Shown: piece after piece, positions 31,698 through 39,937 of the stretch
Layout of the letters: every line of letters begins with the position of its first letter
Numbering within the stretch: the stretch's first letter is position 1
NCBI GenBank assembly: GCA_019670725.1
Contig: AP024629.1
Location: 3,224,001 to 3,288,000, forward strand
DNA: 64,000 nt
Source of the DNA: Alphaproteobacteria bacterium SO-S41
Lineage (GTDB): Bacteria; Pseudomonadota; Alphaproteobacteria; Micropepsales; Micropepsaceae
Direction of reading: 5' to 3'
Program-made: the position numbers and the translations under genes
The notes under the pieces: model-generated
Seen by the model: only the letters and a program-made list of their open reading frames with translations
Databases searched by the model: none
Told to the model about the DNA's origin: nothing

Positions 31698-32957
31698 TCA
31701 GCTGAGCCAGGTTGGAAGGCGGTCACGCGCCAGCATCTCCTCGTAGGTCGGCCGCGCCCGGATGACGCTCCAGTCCTTGCCGTTCACCAGCACCTCGGGC
31801 ACCAGCGGACGGGCATTGTATTCGCTCGCCTGCGCCGAACCGTAGGCGCCGGCGCTCAGGATAGCCGCGAGGTCGCCCGCCTCGAAACCGGGAAGCACCC
31901 GGCCTCGCGCGAACGTGTCCCCGGTTTCGCAGACCGGTCCGACCACATCATAGGCCTGCTCGGTGCGCCCGGCGTTCATCACGGGGATGACGTCGTGATG
32001 CGCGTCGTACATGGCCGGCCGGATGAGATCGTTCATGCCCGCGTCCAGAACCAGAAAATCGCGCGACGCCCCATGCTTCACATAGACGGCGCGCGACACC
32101 AAGATACCGGCATTGGCCACAATCAACCGACCCGGTTCGAAGACGAGTCTAAGGTTCTTTCCGGCGGAAATGCGGCGCACCATCTGACCGTAGTCAGAAG
32201 GCAACGGCGGATGTGGCGCATTCATCACATAGGGCACGCCCAGGCCCCCGCCGAGATCGGCGCGCTCGACGGCGTGACCCGCCGCGCGCAACGTCTCGCA
32301 CATATCGAAAACGCGGCCGTAAGCCGCCTCCAATGGCCCCAGATCGGTGATCTGGCTGCCGATATGGACGGCGATGCCTTTCAGTGAAATCCCCGGCAGC
32401 TCCGCGCAGCGCTTGGCGAGGTCCGGCATCCGGTCGATCGGTACGCCGAATTTGTTTTCGCCCTTGCCGGTCGAAATCTTCGCATGGGTGCGCGCATCGA
32501 CATCGGGATTCACGCGAATCGCGATCGAGGCCGTGACGCCCTTCGACGCCGCGATGACGCTCAGCGCCTCCAGCTCCGGCTCGCTCTCGACATTGATCGA
32601 GAAAATGCCCTGCTCCAGCGCGTAGCTCAGCTCCTCCGCCGTCTTGCCGACGCCCGAGAACACGATCTTATCCGGGGACACACCGCCCGCCAGCGCGCGC
32701 CGCAGCTCGCCCTGGCTCACCACGTCGGCGCCTGCGCCCGCTTCGGCCAGCGTGCGGATGACCGCGAGATTGCCGTTCGCCTTCACGGCATAGGCGACCA
32801 GCGACCCCTCGGGCACCGCCTCCGCGAACACCTGGAAATGCCGCAGCAGCGTCGCCGTCGAATAGATATAGACCGGCGTCCCCACCTCGGCGGCGATCGT
32901 CGCGACGCTCACCTCTTCCGCATGCAGCACGCCATCGCGATAGTCGAAGTGATTCAT
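31698..32957 (-). CDS. lysA: diaminopimelate decarboxylase
   Basis: A 419-residue PLP enzyme that makes L-lysine from meso-diaminopimelate, the last step of lysine synthesis. The PLP lysine is in AYAVKANGN (Lys59), HIGSQITD lies in the barrel, EPGRLIVANAG binds the cofactor phosphate, and GPVCETGDTFARG carries the catalytic Cys contributed across the dimer. Its ATG overlaps the stop of lptM by 4 bp, so argH, lptM, lysA and DUF4175 form one leftward operon. Length is normal for LysA. Confidence 0.96.
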   Translation of the reverse strand: MNHFDYRDGVLHAEEVSVATIAAEVGTPVYIYSTATLLRHFQVFAEAVPEGSLVAYAVKANGNLAVIRTLAEAGAGADVVSQGELRRALAGGVSPDKIVFSGVGKTAEELSYALEQGIFSINVESEPELEALSVIAASKGVTASIAIRVNPDVDARTHAKISTGKGENKFGVPIDRMPDLAKRCAELPGISLKGIAVHIGSQITDLGPLEAAYGRVFDMCETLRAAGHAVERADLGGGLGVPYVMNAPHPPLPSDYGQMVRRISAGKNLRLVFEPGRLIVANAGILVSRAVYVKHGASRDFLVLDAGMNDLIRPAMYDAHHDVIPVMNAGRTEQAYDVVGPVCETGDTFARGRVLPGFEAGDLAAILSAGAYGSAQASEYNARPLVPEVLVNGKDWSVIRARPTYEEMLARDRLPTWLS

Positions 32958-33190
32958 GGTGTGGGCTTCACGGCCTCTGGCTTGGCTTGCGGTTCCGGCG
33001 CGACGCGCGGCGAGATCTTCGCCCCGGCCGGCTTCGCCTCATCGGGCTTCGGTTCGGGATTGGGCGTGCCCGCGGGCGCCTCCTGCGACGCGCCGCCGGG
33101 CGGATCGAGCGGGCCTTTGCGCCCGCACGCGCCCAGCATCAGCGCCGCTCCAAGGACCAGGACTATTGCAGCTTGAGCTTGTCGCGCCAT
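32954..33190 (-). CDS. lptM: LptM-like small lipoprotein (LPS translocon maturation factor)
   Basis: A 78-residue lipoprotein with lipobox LGAC and the sequence [10 protein letters not shown] directly after the lipidated Cys22. CGxKGPLxxP is the hallmark of LptM (YifL), which helps LptD oxidation and assembly in the outer membrane. The rest is Pro/Lys/Glu-rich. The gene overlaps the 3' end of argH by 28 nt in another frame. This argH-lptM-lysA order is widespread in proteobacteria. Assignment rests on the motif and context; the alphaproteobacterial version has not been proven to act on LptD. Confidence 0.85.
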   Translation of the reverse strand: MARQAQAAIVLVLGAALMLGACGRKGPLDPPGGASQEAPAGTPNPEPKPDEAKPAGAKISPRVAPEPQAKPEAVKPTP

Positions 33191-34551
33191 GTCTCGGCTT
33201 CCCGTCTGACATTGTCGGGCGAGGTGCCGCCCAGGCTGGATCGGCTGGCGACGGAGGAATCGACCGTCAGCACGTCGAATACGCTCTCGACGATCTGCGG
33301 CTCCACCGCCTTCATCTCGGCGAGCGTCAGGCCGGTCAGGTCGACGCCCTTCTTCTCCGCCGCCTTCACCAGGCGGCCCGTCACGTGATGCGCCTCGCGG
33401 AACGGCATCTTCAACTGCACAACCAGCCAGTCCGCGAGATCCGTCGCCGTCGCGAACCCGGCCGAGGCCGAGGCGTGCATCCTGTCCGGATTGATCGTGA
33501 GGTCGCCGATCATCCCCGTCAGCGCCGCGAGGCAGAGGCTTAGCGTATCGGCCGCGGCGAACACCGCTTCCTTGTCTTCCTGCATGTCCTTGGCATAGGC
33601 GAGCGGCAGCGCCTTCATCACGGTCATCAGGCCGATCAGCGAGCCGATCACCCGCCCCGTCTTGCCGCGCACGAGTTCCGCCGCATCGGGGTTGCGCTTC
33701 TGCGGCATGATCGACGAACCCGTCGAGAACCGGTCCGACAGCCGCACGAAACCGAACTGCGCGGTCGACCAGACGATGATCTCCTCCGCCAGACGCGACA
33801 TGTGGATGGCGAGGATCGACCCCGCCGCGAGATACTCCATCGCGAAGTCGCGCGCCGACACCGCATCAAGCGAATTGCGCATCGGCCGGTCGAAGCCCAA
33901 CGTCTTCGCCGTCATCGCGCGGTCGATCGGGAACGAGGTCCCCGCCAGCGCGGCGGCGCCCAGCGGGCTTTCGTTCAGCCGCGCCCGCGCATCGCGCAGG
34001 CGGCCGCGATCGCGCTCGAACATCTCGACGAAGGCCAGGCAATGATGGCCGAACGTCACGGGCTGCGCGCTCTGCATATGCGTGAAGCCCGGCATCACGA
34101 CCGCGGCATGGGCGATCGCCTTGTCGACCAGCGCGCTCATCAGCTCGCCGATCTGGTCGAGCCCGGCATCGATCGCGTCGCGCACCCACAGGCGGAAATC
34201 CGTCGCCACCTGGTCGTTGCGCGAACGGGCCGTATGCAACCGGCCCGCCGCCGTGCCGATCAGTTCGGCGAGGCGGGCCTCCACATTCATGTGGATGTCC
34301 TCATAGGCCTCGCGGAACGGGAACCGCCCCTCGCGAATTTCTGATGCGATCGTGTTCAGCCCGCCCTGAATGGCGCTTGAATCCTCGGCCGAAATCAGGC
34401 GAGTCGCCTCCAACATGCGGACATGCGCCAGCGAGCCTTCGATATCCTGTTTGGCCATACGGCGATCGAAGCCGATGGAGACGTTGATCGCCGCCATTAC
34501 TTCATCGGGACCGGCGGCAAACCGGCCGCCCCACATGTCATTCGCGCTCAC
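33163..34551 (-). CDS. argH: argininosuccinate lyase
   Basis: A 462-residue member of the fumarase/aspartase superfamily that splits argininosuccinate into arginine and fumarate. The start [18 protein letters not shown] is typical. [20 protein letters not shown] and the signature [16 protein letters not shown] (the flexible loop with the catalytic Ser) are both present. It heads the argH-lptM-lysA-DUF4175 operon. It diverges from tlpA with only 15 bp between start codons, so each promoter must lie inside the opposing gene's start region. Confidence 0.97.
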   Translation of the reverse strand: MSANDMWGGRFAAGPDEVMAAINVSIGFDRRMAKQDIEGSLAHVRMLEATRLISAEDSSAIQGGLNTIASEIREGRFPFREAYEDIHMNVEARLAELIGTAAGRLHTARSRNDQVATDFRLWVRDAIDAGLDQIGELMSALVDKAIAHAAVVMPGFTHMQSAQPVTFGHHCLAFVEMFERDRGRLRDARARLNESPLGAAALAGTSFPIDRAMTAKTLGFDRPMRNSLDAVSARDFAMEYLAAGSILAIHMSRLAEEIIVWSTAQFGFVRLSDRFSTGSSIMPQKRNPDAAELVRGKTGRVIGSLIGLMTVMKALPLAYAKDMQEDKEAVFAAADTLSLCLAALTGMIGDLTINPDRMHASASAGFATATDLADWLVVQLKMPFREAHHVTGRLVKAAEKKGVDLTGLTLAEMKAVEPQIVESVFDVLTVDSSVASRSSLGGTSPDNVRREAETWRDKLKLQ

Positions 34552-34566
34552 AGCGGCGAGGCTCCC

Positions 34567-35166
34567 ATGCCCTGGAAAATAGCCGCGCTCGCCGGGGTTT
34601 TACTCGGCCTCTGCGTCGCAGCTCTCGTTTTCACCATGCGAGACGGGGGTGAAGCCAGTCAACCCGCGCTGGAGGTGACGAGCCCGCAAACGCAGGCCCC
34701 CGGCGGCAAGGCCTTCTTCACGTTCCCCGCCGACGAAGCCGCGCCGTTCAAGGCCGCCTTCCGTGACGGAAAGGGCGCCGAGGTCACGCTCGACAGTTTC
34801 AAGGGCCGCCCCGTCCTCATCAACTTCTGGGCGACCTGGTGCGCGCCCTGCGTGAACGAGCTCCCCTCCCTCGCCCGCCTGCACGACAAGCTCGGCGACC
34901 AAGGCCCGCTGATCCTCATCCTCAATCTCGACCGCGAGAACGGCCCCTCGATCCCCGACTTCCTCGCCGAACACGACGTCACCGGCCTCGAGCCCTATAC
35001 CGACCCCGCCAAGAAACTGATGCGCGGCTTCCGCATCAACGGCCTCCCGACCACCATCCTGCTCGACGCCGAGGGCAAGGAAATCGCCCGCCGCGAAGGC
35101 GAAGCCGAATGGGACGGCGATCTGGCAAGAGCAGAGATCGACAAGGCGCTGGCGAGCGCGAAGTAG
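34567..35166 (+). CDS. tlpA: TlpA-family thiol:disulfide oxidoreductase
   Basis: A 199-residue membrane-anchored thioredoxin. Residues about 4-23 form the anchor, a Pro/Gly/Ala-rich stretch follows, and the thioredoxin fold carries [22 protein letters not shown] with the WCAPC redox centre (about 92-96). The cis-Pro loop is [10 protein letters not shown]. TlpA proteins reduce periplasmic cysteines, for example in cytochrome oxidase copper-site assembly. The start at 34567 lies 15 bp from the divergent argH start; a longer frame upstream overlaps argH and lacks a signal. A family A repeat follows at 35182. Confidence 0.92.
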   Translation: MPWKIAALAGVLLGLCVAALVFTMRDGGEASQPALEVTSPQTQAPGGKAFFTFPADEAAPFKAAFRDGKGAEVTLDSFKGRPVLINFWATWCAPCVNELPSLARLHDKLGDQGPLILILNLDRENGPSIPDFLAEHDVTGLEPYTDPAKKLMRGFRINGLPTTILLDAEGKEIARREGEAEWDGDLARAEIDKALASAK

Positions 35167-35181
35167 ACTGCTCCCTAACCC

Positions 35182-35294
35182 GTCATCCCGGGCGAGGCCG
35201 GCGTAGCCGCCCGAGACCCGGGACCCAGGGGCCGCAAGCGCGTTAGCCCAGTCACTTGGGTCCCAGCTCTCCGCTTCGCTACAGCCGAGATGAC
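35182..35294. repeat. family A palindromic element, full copy, forward orientation
   Basis: It begins GTCATCCCGGGCGAGGCC and ends GAGATGAC. Inside are the conserved GAGACCCGGGACCCAGGGGC block, CCGCAAGCGC, and CAGTCACTTGGGTCCC. The apical arm reads GGCGTAGCC. It lies 15 bp after tlpA and 34 bp before the GIY-YIG gene; together with the inverted copy at 35644 it brackets that gene. Confidence 0.88.
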
Positions 35295-35328
35295 GGTTAG
35301 ATTGGAGCTCAAGCTACGCTCACCGCCC

Positions 35329-35622
35329 ATGCCGCAACGCTACTTCGTCTACATTCTCGCCAGCCGCCGCAACGGCACGCTCTATGTCGGCGTGACCAAC
35401 GACCTCTCTAACCGCGTGTTGGAACATAAGAACGACCTGATCCCCGGCTTCACCTCCAAGTACGGCGTCAAGACACTGGTCTGGTTCGCGGAGTTCGACG
35501 GCCCGACCGAAGCGATCGCCCACGAAAAGCGCCTCAAGAAATGGGCGCGCCGCTGGAAGCTGGACCTGATCGAAAAGACGAACCCGAACTGGGCCGATCT
35601 CTACGATACAGTCGCGATCTAA
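35329..35622 (+). CDS. GIY-YIG nuclease superfamily protein (small, stand-alone)
   Basis: A 97-residue protein with the GIY-YIG core in the form YFVYILASRRNGTLYVGVTNDL (residues 4-25). It continues with the catalytic Arg in NRVLEHK and YGVKTLVWF, then the typical EAIAHEKRLKKWARRWKLDLIEKTNP tail. Such stand-alone proteins (YhbQ/UvrC-N-like) are abundant in alphaproteobacteria; their role is debated. The gene is bracketed by two family A repeats in opposite orientation (35182-35294 and 35644-35756). I chose the ATG at 35329; the frame opens at 35290 inside the repeat. Confidence 0.9.
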   Translation: MPQRYFVYILASRRNGTLYVGVTNDLSNRVLEHKNDLIPGFTSKYGVKTLVWFAEFDGPTEAIAHEKRLKKWARRWKLDLIEKTNPNWADLYDTVAI

Positions 35623-35643
35623 CCACCACGCTAGCCCTTCCTC

Positions 35644-35756
35644 GTCATCCCGGCCGGAGCGCAGCGGAGAGCCGGGACCCAGGTGACTGGACACGGCGAC
35701 CGTCGCCCCTGGGTCCCGGGTCTCGGACGCCTGACGGCGGCCTCGCCCGGGATGAC
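35644..35756. repeat. family A palindromic element, full copy, inverted orientation
   Basis: It begins GTCATCCCGGCCGGAGCG and ends GCCCGGGATGAC, so it is the reverse complement of the arrangement at 35182. The blocks GAGAGCCGGGACCCAGGTGA and CCCCTGGGTCCCGGGTCTCG are clear. It starts 21 bp after the GIY-YIG stop codon. Confidence 0.88.
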
Positions 35757-35779
35757 GAACGTGTTTAGACGCTGACTAA

Positions 35780-36394
35780 CTAATGCGCCGCGCCGCCGGG
35801 TGCGTCCCAGCCGTCCATCCAGGTCTGGAAATCCACCACGAAGCTCGGCCCGCCATTGTCGAAGAACCAGGTGTCGACCGCATAGCGGTGTCCATCAGCG
35901 GTCTCGATGATCGTCGCGGTCGCGTGATCGAGGAACGTCGTGCCCGACTGCATGATGCCGCGCACCGCCTGATCGCCGGGCTTATGGAACTTGAAGAACC
36001 CCGCCGCATACATCATGCGGATCGCAACGCCCGTATTCGATGCCTCCGCATAGCAATCGAGCTGCCCCGGATCGCTGCTGAGCACGAAGAGGCCCGTACC
36101 GCCCTTGTCCTTGTCGGTGCCGTCTTTCGGCCCGGCGATCTGCTCGAAGCGGCTCATCGCCAGGGCGATCCGGTCGCGTTCGTCGGCGGCGTCCTTGGTC
36201 CCGACGAAGAACGCGCCGATCTCGCCCCATTCGGCCTCGCTGAACACCATGCCGAACTGCGAGTTGCAGGCGAAGGCGTTGCAATGCGTGAAGCGCGTCG
36301 TCGGGCGATTGTCGTGGGTGATCGTCTTGGTGACGCCGTCCGGCATCGCACAGGCGCCGAGCGCCAGCAGGCTCGCAAGAGCAATGAAACGCAT
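35780..36394 (-). CDS. putative lipoprotein of unknown function
   Basis: A 204-residue protein with signal peptide and lipobox ALGAC (lipidated Cys about 15). The mature part has a THCNAFACNSQFG cysteine pair, a TGLFVLSSDPGQLDCYAEASNT segment with another Cys, and ends WFFDNGGPSFVVDFQTWMDGW. No family is recognised. I chose the ATG at 36394; a TTG at 36403 would add three residues. Only 5 bp separate it from the upstream secreted-protein gene, so the two are probably one operon. Confidence 0.68.
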   Translation of the reverse strand: MRFIALASLLALGACAMPDGVTKTITHDNRPTTRFTHCNAFACNSQFGMVFSEAEWGEIGAFFVGTKDAADERDRIALAMSRFEQIAGPKDGTDKDKGGTGLFVLSSDPGQLDCYAEASNTGVAIRMMYAAGFFKFHKPGDQAVRGIMQSGTTFLDHATATIIETADGHRYAVDTWFFDNGGPSFVVDFQTWMDGWDAPGGAAH

Positions 36395-36399
36395 GGGGG

Positions 36400-36930
36400 T
36401 CAATCGTCCAGACTCTGGATGCAGTAGACGCCGGCGACGCTGACCGGCGCCAGGATGCCGGCCTTCAGATCCACCTGCACGGCCGCGACGATGCCGCTAT
36501 TGAACAGCTCCTCGGCCGGCGCCTTGCTGCCGTCCACGACGGCGACCACGAATTCGGTGGCCGAGCGCTGCGCCTCGAAATCGGGGCCGAGGCCGCAATC
36601 GGTGCTGACGAAGCTCGTCTCGCGATTGGCCGGCGCCGACATGAAGTTGGCGATCTCCCAGGCCGCGACGCCGTCCGCCTCGCGGTGGCGGAACGTCTCC
36701 AGCCCCACGCCGATCCGCGTCTCGTTGGAATAAAACATGACCGCCTTTAGATCGTCGCTGACATAAAGGCCGCCGTCGCTGCGCCAGTCCTTGACGATCA
36801 GCGGACCATCGGCCGGCGCGCGCCCGACATATTGCGTGCCGATCATGCCGGGCTCGACCTGCCAGGTCGCGGCGCCGCCCGTCACGGGCGCGGTGAAGGC
36901 GGTGATGACGGCAAAAGCGGCGAACAACAT
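36400..36930 (-). CDS. secreted hypothetical protein
   Basis: A 176-residue protein with a signal peptide (MLFAAFAVITAFTAP, cleavage near GGAA). The mature domain starts TWQVEPGMIGTQYVGR and contains paired late cysteines (STDCGLG and GVYCIQSLDD). No family is recognised. The frame is open further upstream but that part lies antisense inside the WYL regulator gene, so the ATG at 36930 is the better start. It diverges from the WYL regulator across only 46 bp, which suggests shared control. Confidence 0.65.
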   Translation of the reverse strand: MLFAAFAVITAFTAPVTGGAATWQVEPGMIGTQYVGRAPADGPLIVKDWRSDGGLYVSDDLKAVMFYSNETRIGVGLETFRHREADGVAAWEIANFMSAPANRETSFVSTDCGLGPDFEAQRSATEFVVAVVDGSKAPAEELFNSGIVAAVQVDLKAGILAPVSVAGVYCIQSLDD

Positions 36931-36976
36931 GCGGGCAAATTGCACGGATGGGCGGCGCACGGCAATATCGTCCCGG

Positions 36977-37963
36977 ATGTCCTTCGCCAAAGCCGACACG
37001 CTCATCGAACTCGCGACGCTCGCCGCCTCGCGCCGCCACGGCATCACGCTCGATGACGTAACCGAGCGCTTCGCCGTCTCGCACCGCACCGCGCAGCGCA
37101 TGCTCCACCAGATGGAGCTGACCTTTCCCGACGCCGAAACCCGGTTCGACGGCGAAGGCCGCAAGCGCTGGACCCTCGCCACCGCCGCGCTGCGCGATCT
37201 CCTCACGCTGACGCCTGACGAGTTGGCCGCGCTCGACCATGCCGCCGAGGCCCTCGCCCGCGGCGGCGAGACCCGCGAGGCCGATGCCCTCGCCCGCCTC
37301 AAGGATAAGATCCTCGCCCTCGTCCCCCGCGACCGCGCCCGCCGCCTCGAAACCGATCACGAAGCGCTGCTGGAAGCGCAGGGCTTCGTCGCCCGTCCCG
37401 GCCCGCGGCCCAAGGCCGATGCCGGCGTCGCGGAGATTCTCTCCGAAGCGATCAAAGCCTGCCGCGTCGTCGAGATCGTCTACAGCCCGCGCAACCGCGC
37501 CCGCACCACCTCGCGCGTCATGCCCTACGGCCTGCTCGCGGGGATGCGGCGCTATCTCGTCGTGAAGGCGGAAGGCCGCACGGAACCGAGCTTGCGCGCC
37601 ATCGACCGCATCGTCGAAGCCCGTCTCACCGACGAAAGCTTCATCCGCGACGAAGCCTTTGACCTCGCCGCCTTCGCCAAGCGCTCCTTCGGCGCCTTCC
37701 AGAGCCCGCAGGAATACGGCGAGACCGTCTGGCGCTTCACGCCCGCCGCCGCCGACCACGCCCGCGACTTCATCTTCCACCCCGACCAGCTTCTCACGAC
37801 GGAAGCCGACGGCGCTCTTACCGTCCGCTTCCACGCCGCCGGCCATCTGGAAATGGCCTGGCACCTCTATATGTGGGGCGACAAGGTCGAAGTCCTCGCC
37901 CCCGAAGCCCTTCGGATGATGGTAGAAGCGCATCGCCGTAACGACTGGCCGGCCATGCCATGA
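36977..37963 (+). CDS. WYL-domain transcriptional regulator
   Basis: A 328-residue protein. An N-terminal winged helix-turn-helix (about 5-60, LIELATLAASRRHGITLDDVTERFAVSHRTAQRML) is followed by a WYL ligand-sensing domain (about 150-230). Here the WYL triad appears as RYL in GMRRYLVVKAEGR, with the downstream SLRAIDRIVEARL strand and a C-terminal extension domain. Such regulators sense nucleotides or other ligands and control diverse loci. It overlaps the phosphatase gene by ATGA and diverges from the secreted-protein pair, the most likely targets. No defence genes are nearby. Confidence 0.87.
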   Translation: MSFAKADTLIELATLAASRRHGITLDDVTERFAVSHRTAQRMLHQMELTFPDAETRFDGEGRKRWTLATAALRDLLTLTPDELAALDHAAEALARGGETREADALARLKDKILALVPRDRARRLETDHEALLEAQGFVARPGPRPKADAGVAEILSEAIKACRVVEIVYSPRNRARTTSRVMPYGLLAGMRRYLVVKAEGRTEPSLRAIDRIVEARLTDESFIRDEAFDLAAFAKRSFGAFQSPQEYGETVWRFTPAAADHARDFIFHPDQLLTTEADGALTVRFHAAGHLEMAWHLYMWGDKVEVLAPEALRMMVEAHRRNDWPAMP

Positions 37964-38781
37964 ACCTCTTCATCTCGGACTGGGAAGCCGCGCCCTCCGG
38001 TGCCGCGACCGATGAAACCGTGTTCGCCATCGGGGACGTGCATGGCCATCTCGATCATTTGAAGGCGCTGATCGGCTGGATCGCCGCCGAGACCGGGCCG
38101 GGCACGGCGCCCCATCTCGTCATGCTCGGCGATTACGTCGATCGCGGCGAGGCTTCGATCGCGACCCTCAGCTATCTCGACGAGGTCGCGCAGTCGCGCA
38201 TCCGCATCACCCTGCTGCGCGGCAATCACGAGGAATATCTCGAATGGTTCCTCGATGATTCCCGCTGCAACATGGACCATATCGACTTCTGGGCCGGCAA
38301 TGGCGGCCGCGCGACGCTCGCCAATCTCGGCCTCGCCTATGAGGATTTCATCCGCACCGACATGGAGACGCTGCAGGTGCAGGCCCGCGCCGCTTTGCCC
38401 GATGCCGCCCGCGCGACCCTCGCCCGGCTGCAGCCGCTCCATCGCCACGGCAGCTATTTTTTCGTCCATGCCGGCGTCCATCCGACCGAGCCGGTCGATC
38501 CCGACTCCGAGACCCTTACCGAAATTCGCCAGCCCTTCCTCAAGGGCGAGAACTGGAGCCACGATTTCGTCGTCGTGCATGGCCATTCGATCTGCGGCCC
38601 GGACGTGAAGCCGCATCGCGTCGCCCTCGACAGCGGCGCCTACCGCACCGGCGTGATGACCGCCGTCCAGCTCCAGGACGACCGCCTCCGCTTCATCGCC
38701 GCGACCCCGGCGGACGACCTCTCCGGCCTCGCCCTCATTACCCGCCGCGGCCCGCGTAACGAGACCTGGACACGGGTCTAG
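37960..38781 (+). CDS. metallophosphoesterase, PPP-type serine/threonine phosphatase-like
   Basis: A 273-residue calcineurin-like phosphoesterase with the PPP signatures FAIGDVHGHLDHL (about 21-33), HLVMLGDYVDRGEA (about 52-65) and LLRGNHEEYL (about 86-95), plus late metal-binding His residues in FVHAGVHP and VVHGHSICGP. It may remove phosphate from proteins or act on dinucleoside polyphosphates (ApaH-like). The ATGA overlap with the WYL regulator indicates coupled translation. Its TAG stop shares CTAG with the convergent gene at 38778. Confidence 0.9.
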   Translation: MNLFISDWEAAPSGAATDETVFAIGDVHGHLDHLKALIGWIAAETGPGTAPHLVMLGDYVDRGEASIATLSYLDEVAQSRIRITLLRGNHEEYLEWFLDDSRCNMDHIDFWAGNGGRATLANLGLAYEDFIRTDMETLQVQARAALPDAARATLARLQPLHRHGSYFFVHAGVHPTEPVDPDSETLTEIRQPFLKGENWSHDFVVVHGHSICGPDVKPHRVALDSGAYRTGVMTAVQLQDDRLRFIAATPADDLSGLALITRRGPRNETWTRV

Positions 38782-39374
38782 GGCGCCGCCCGCCGCGTTC
38801 CGTCCGAATAGATGTCCAGCGCCTTCGCGCCATCCGCGGGATTGACGCGCAGATAGACATGCGTCGGCCCGTTGACATGGTAGAACTCATAGACCCACGC
38901 GTGATCCTCACGGGTGAAACGCCCGCCCCACGACACGTCGAGACAGCTCGCGATCATGTCGAGCGCCGCCTTGTAGGGGACCGCCCCGCCCGGTCCGATG
39001 CTGGAATCGTCGCAGGAATAGCCGGCCAGCCAATCCCCGCCCAGGGCCATGACCACGCAATTGCTGAACCCCGGCGGCGTCACCGTTGCCCGCCAGATAT
39101 CGTCCGGCTCCTTTTCCGAAAGGTTCAGCGATTGGCCGCGAATGGCGACGAGATCATTCGGTAACGCCGCGATGACCCTGTGGAGATCGGCGCAGATCTC
39201 GGAGCTTTCGGTCATGCCCGACGCCCGCTTGTCGGGCACCCCCGGGGCCGCGTCGTGGACCGGCGGCAGCGGCGGCAGCGGCGCGGGGTTCTCAGCGGCC
39301 GCCGGCGCCGCACTGGCGATGGCCAGCAGCACGCATCCGGTGGCGAAACTCATGGCCCTGTTGCCGCGTGACAT
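38778..39374 (-). CDS. secreted hypothetical protein
   Basis: A 198-residue protein with a signal peptide (AMSFATGCVLLAIASAAPAAAE), followed by a Pro-rich linker (NPAPLPPLPPVHD) and a globular domain containing several cysteines (EICADLH, FSNCVVMALGGDW, YSCDDSS, ASCLDVSW). It ends VYLRVNPADGAKALDIYSDGT. No family is recognised; disulphide-stabilised periplasmic protein is a fair description. The ATG at 39374 is preferred to a GTG two codons earlier. Confidence 0.65.
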   Translation of the reverse strand: MSRGNRAMSFATGCVLLAIASAAPAAAENPAPLPPLPPVHDAAPGVPDKRASGMTESSEICADLHRVIAALPNDLVAIRGQSLNLSEKEPDDIWRATVTPPGFSNCVVMALGGDWLAGYSCDDSSIGPGGAVPYKAALDMIASCLDVSWGGRFTREDHAWVYEFYHVNGPTHVYLRVNPADGAKALDIYSDGTRRAAP

Positions 39375-39520
39375 GCGCACTCTCGCCTACCCACGATCCC
39401 GCAAACTATGGCCCGCCGCCGTCCGGCTCGCCCTGCGTCGCGTCGGCGCAGGCACCCCCGTTGCCGAATCCACCGCTCCGGCGCTAGCTTCCGCCGCTCT
39501 AAAAAACGGGAGGAGCACCA

Positions 39521-39898
39521 ATGTTCTCGCACATCATGATCGGCACGAACGATCTGGATAAGGCCAAGGTATTCTACGACAAGCTGCTCGGCACGCTGGG
39601 CGTCAATCCGTCCTTCGTCGACGGCCACCGCATGTTCTACCTGACGCCCACCGGCGTCTTCGCGGTGTCGAAGCCGATCAACGGCGAACCCGCCACCGCG
39701 CCGAACGGCGGCACGATCGGTTTCGCGGCCGCGTCGAAGGAACAGGCCGATGCCTGGCACGCGGCCGGCGTCGCCGCCGGCGGCACCTCGATCGAAGACC
39801 CGCCGGGCGTGCGCGAAGGCAGCGTCGGCAAGCTCTACCTCGCCTATCTCCGCGACCTCGACGGCAACAAGCTCTGCGCCATGCACCGCATGACCTGA
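39521..39898 (+). CDS. VOC-family (glyoxalase/bleomycin resistance-like) protein
   Basis: A 125-residue single-subunit VOC protein with two beta-alpha-beta-beta-beta modules. The start FSHIMIGTNDLDKAKVFYDKLLG is typical and the end YLAYLRDLDGNKLCAMH supplies the second metal-side His/Glu region. The functions of this group range from isomerases and dioxygenases to binding proteins. GGGAGGAG sits ideally before the ATG. A strong terminator lies just after the stop codon. Confidence 0.9.
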   Translation: MFSHIMIGTNDLDKAKVFYDKLLGTLGVNPSFVDGHRMFYLTPTGVFAVSKPINGEPATAPNGGTIGFAAASKEQADAWHAAGVAAGGTSIEDPPGVREGSVGKLYLAYLRDLDGNKLCAMHRMT

Positions 39899-39905
39899 CG
39901 AGGCT

Positions 39906-39931
39906 GGCGGCCGGATCCAGGTCCGGCCGCC
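39906..39931. terminator. bidirectional hairpin terminator between convergent genes
   Basis: GGCGGCCGGA (39906-39915) and TCCGGCCGCC (39922-39931) form a perfect 10-bp stem with loop TCCAGG. It lies in the 39-bp space between the stop codons of the VOC gene and the convergent catalase-like gene. There is no marked T-tract on either side. Confidence 0.65.
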
Positions 39932-39937
39932 GCTCGC

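Noticed and set aside
29189-31705. Rightward open frame of 838 codons, longer than the leftward gene it covers
   Set aside because: Its translation is extremely rich in Arg, Leu and His with no domain. The leftward frame encodes a recognisable TIGR02302/DUF4175 protein with membrane helices, so the rightward frame is an antisense shadow of GC-rich codons.
36977-38781. Anti-phage defence locus suggested by the WYL regulator
   Set aside because: WYL regulators do control some defence islands, but the neighbours are a phosphatase and two exported proteins; no nuclease, helicase or other defence gene is linked.
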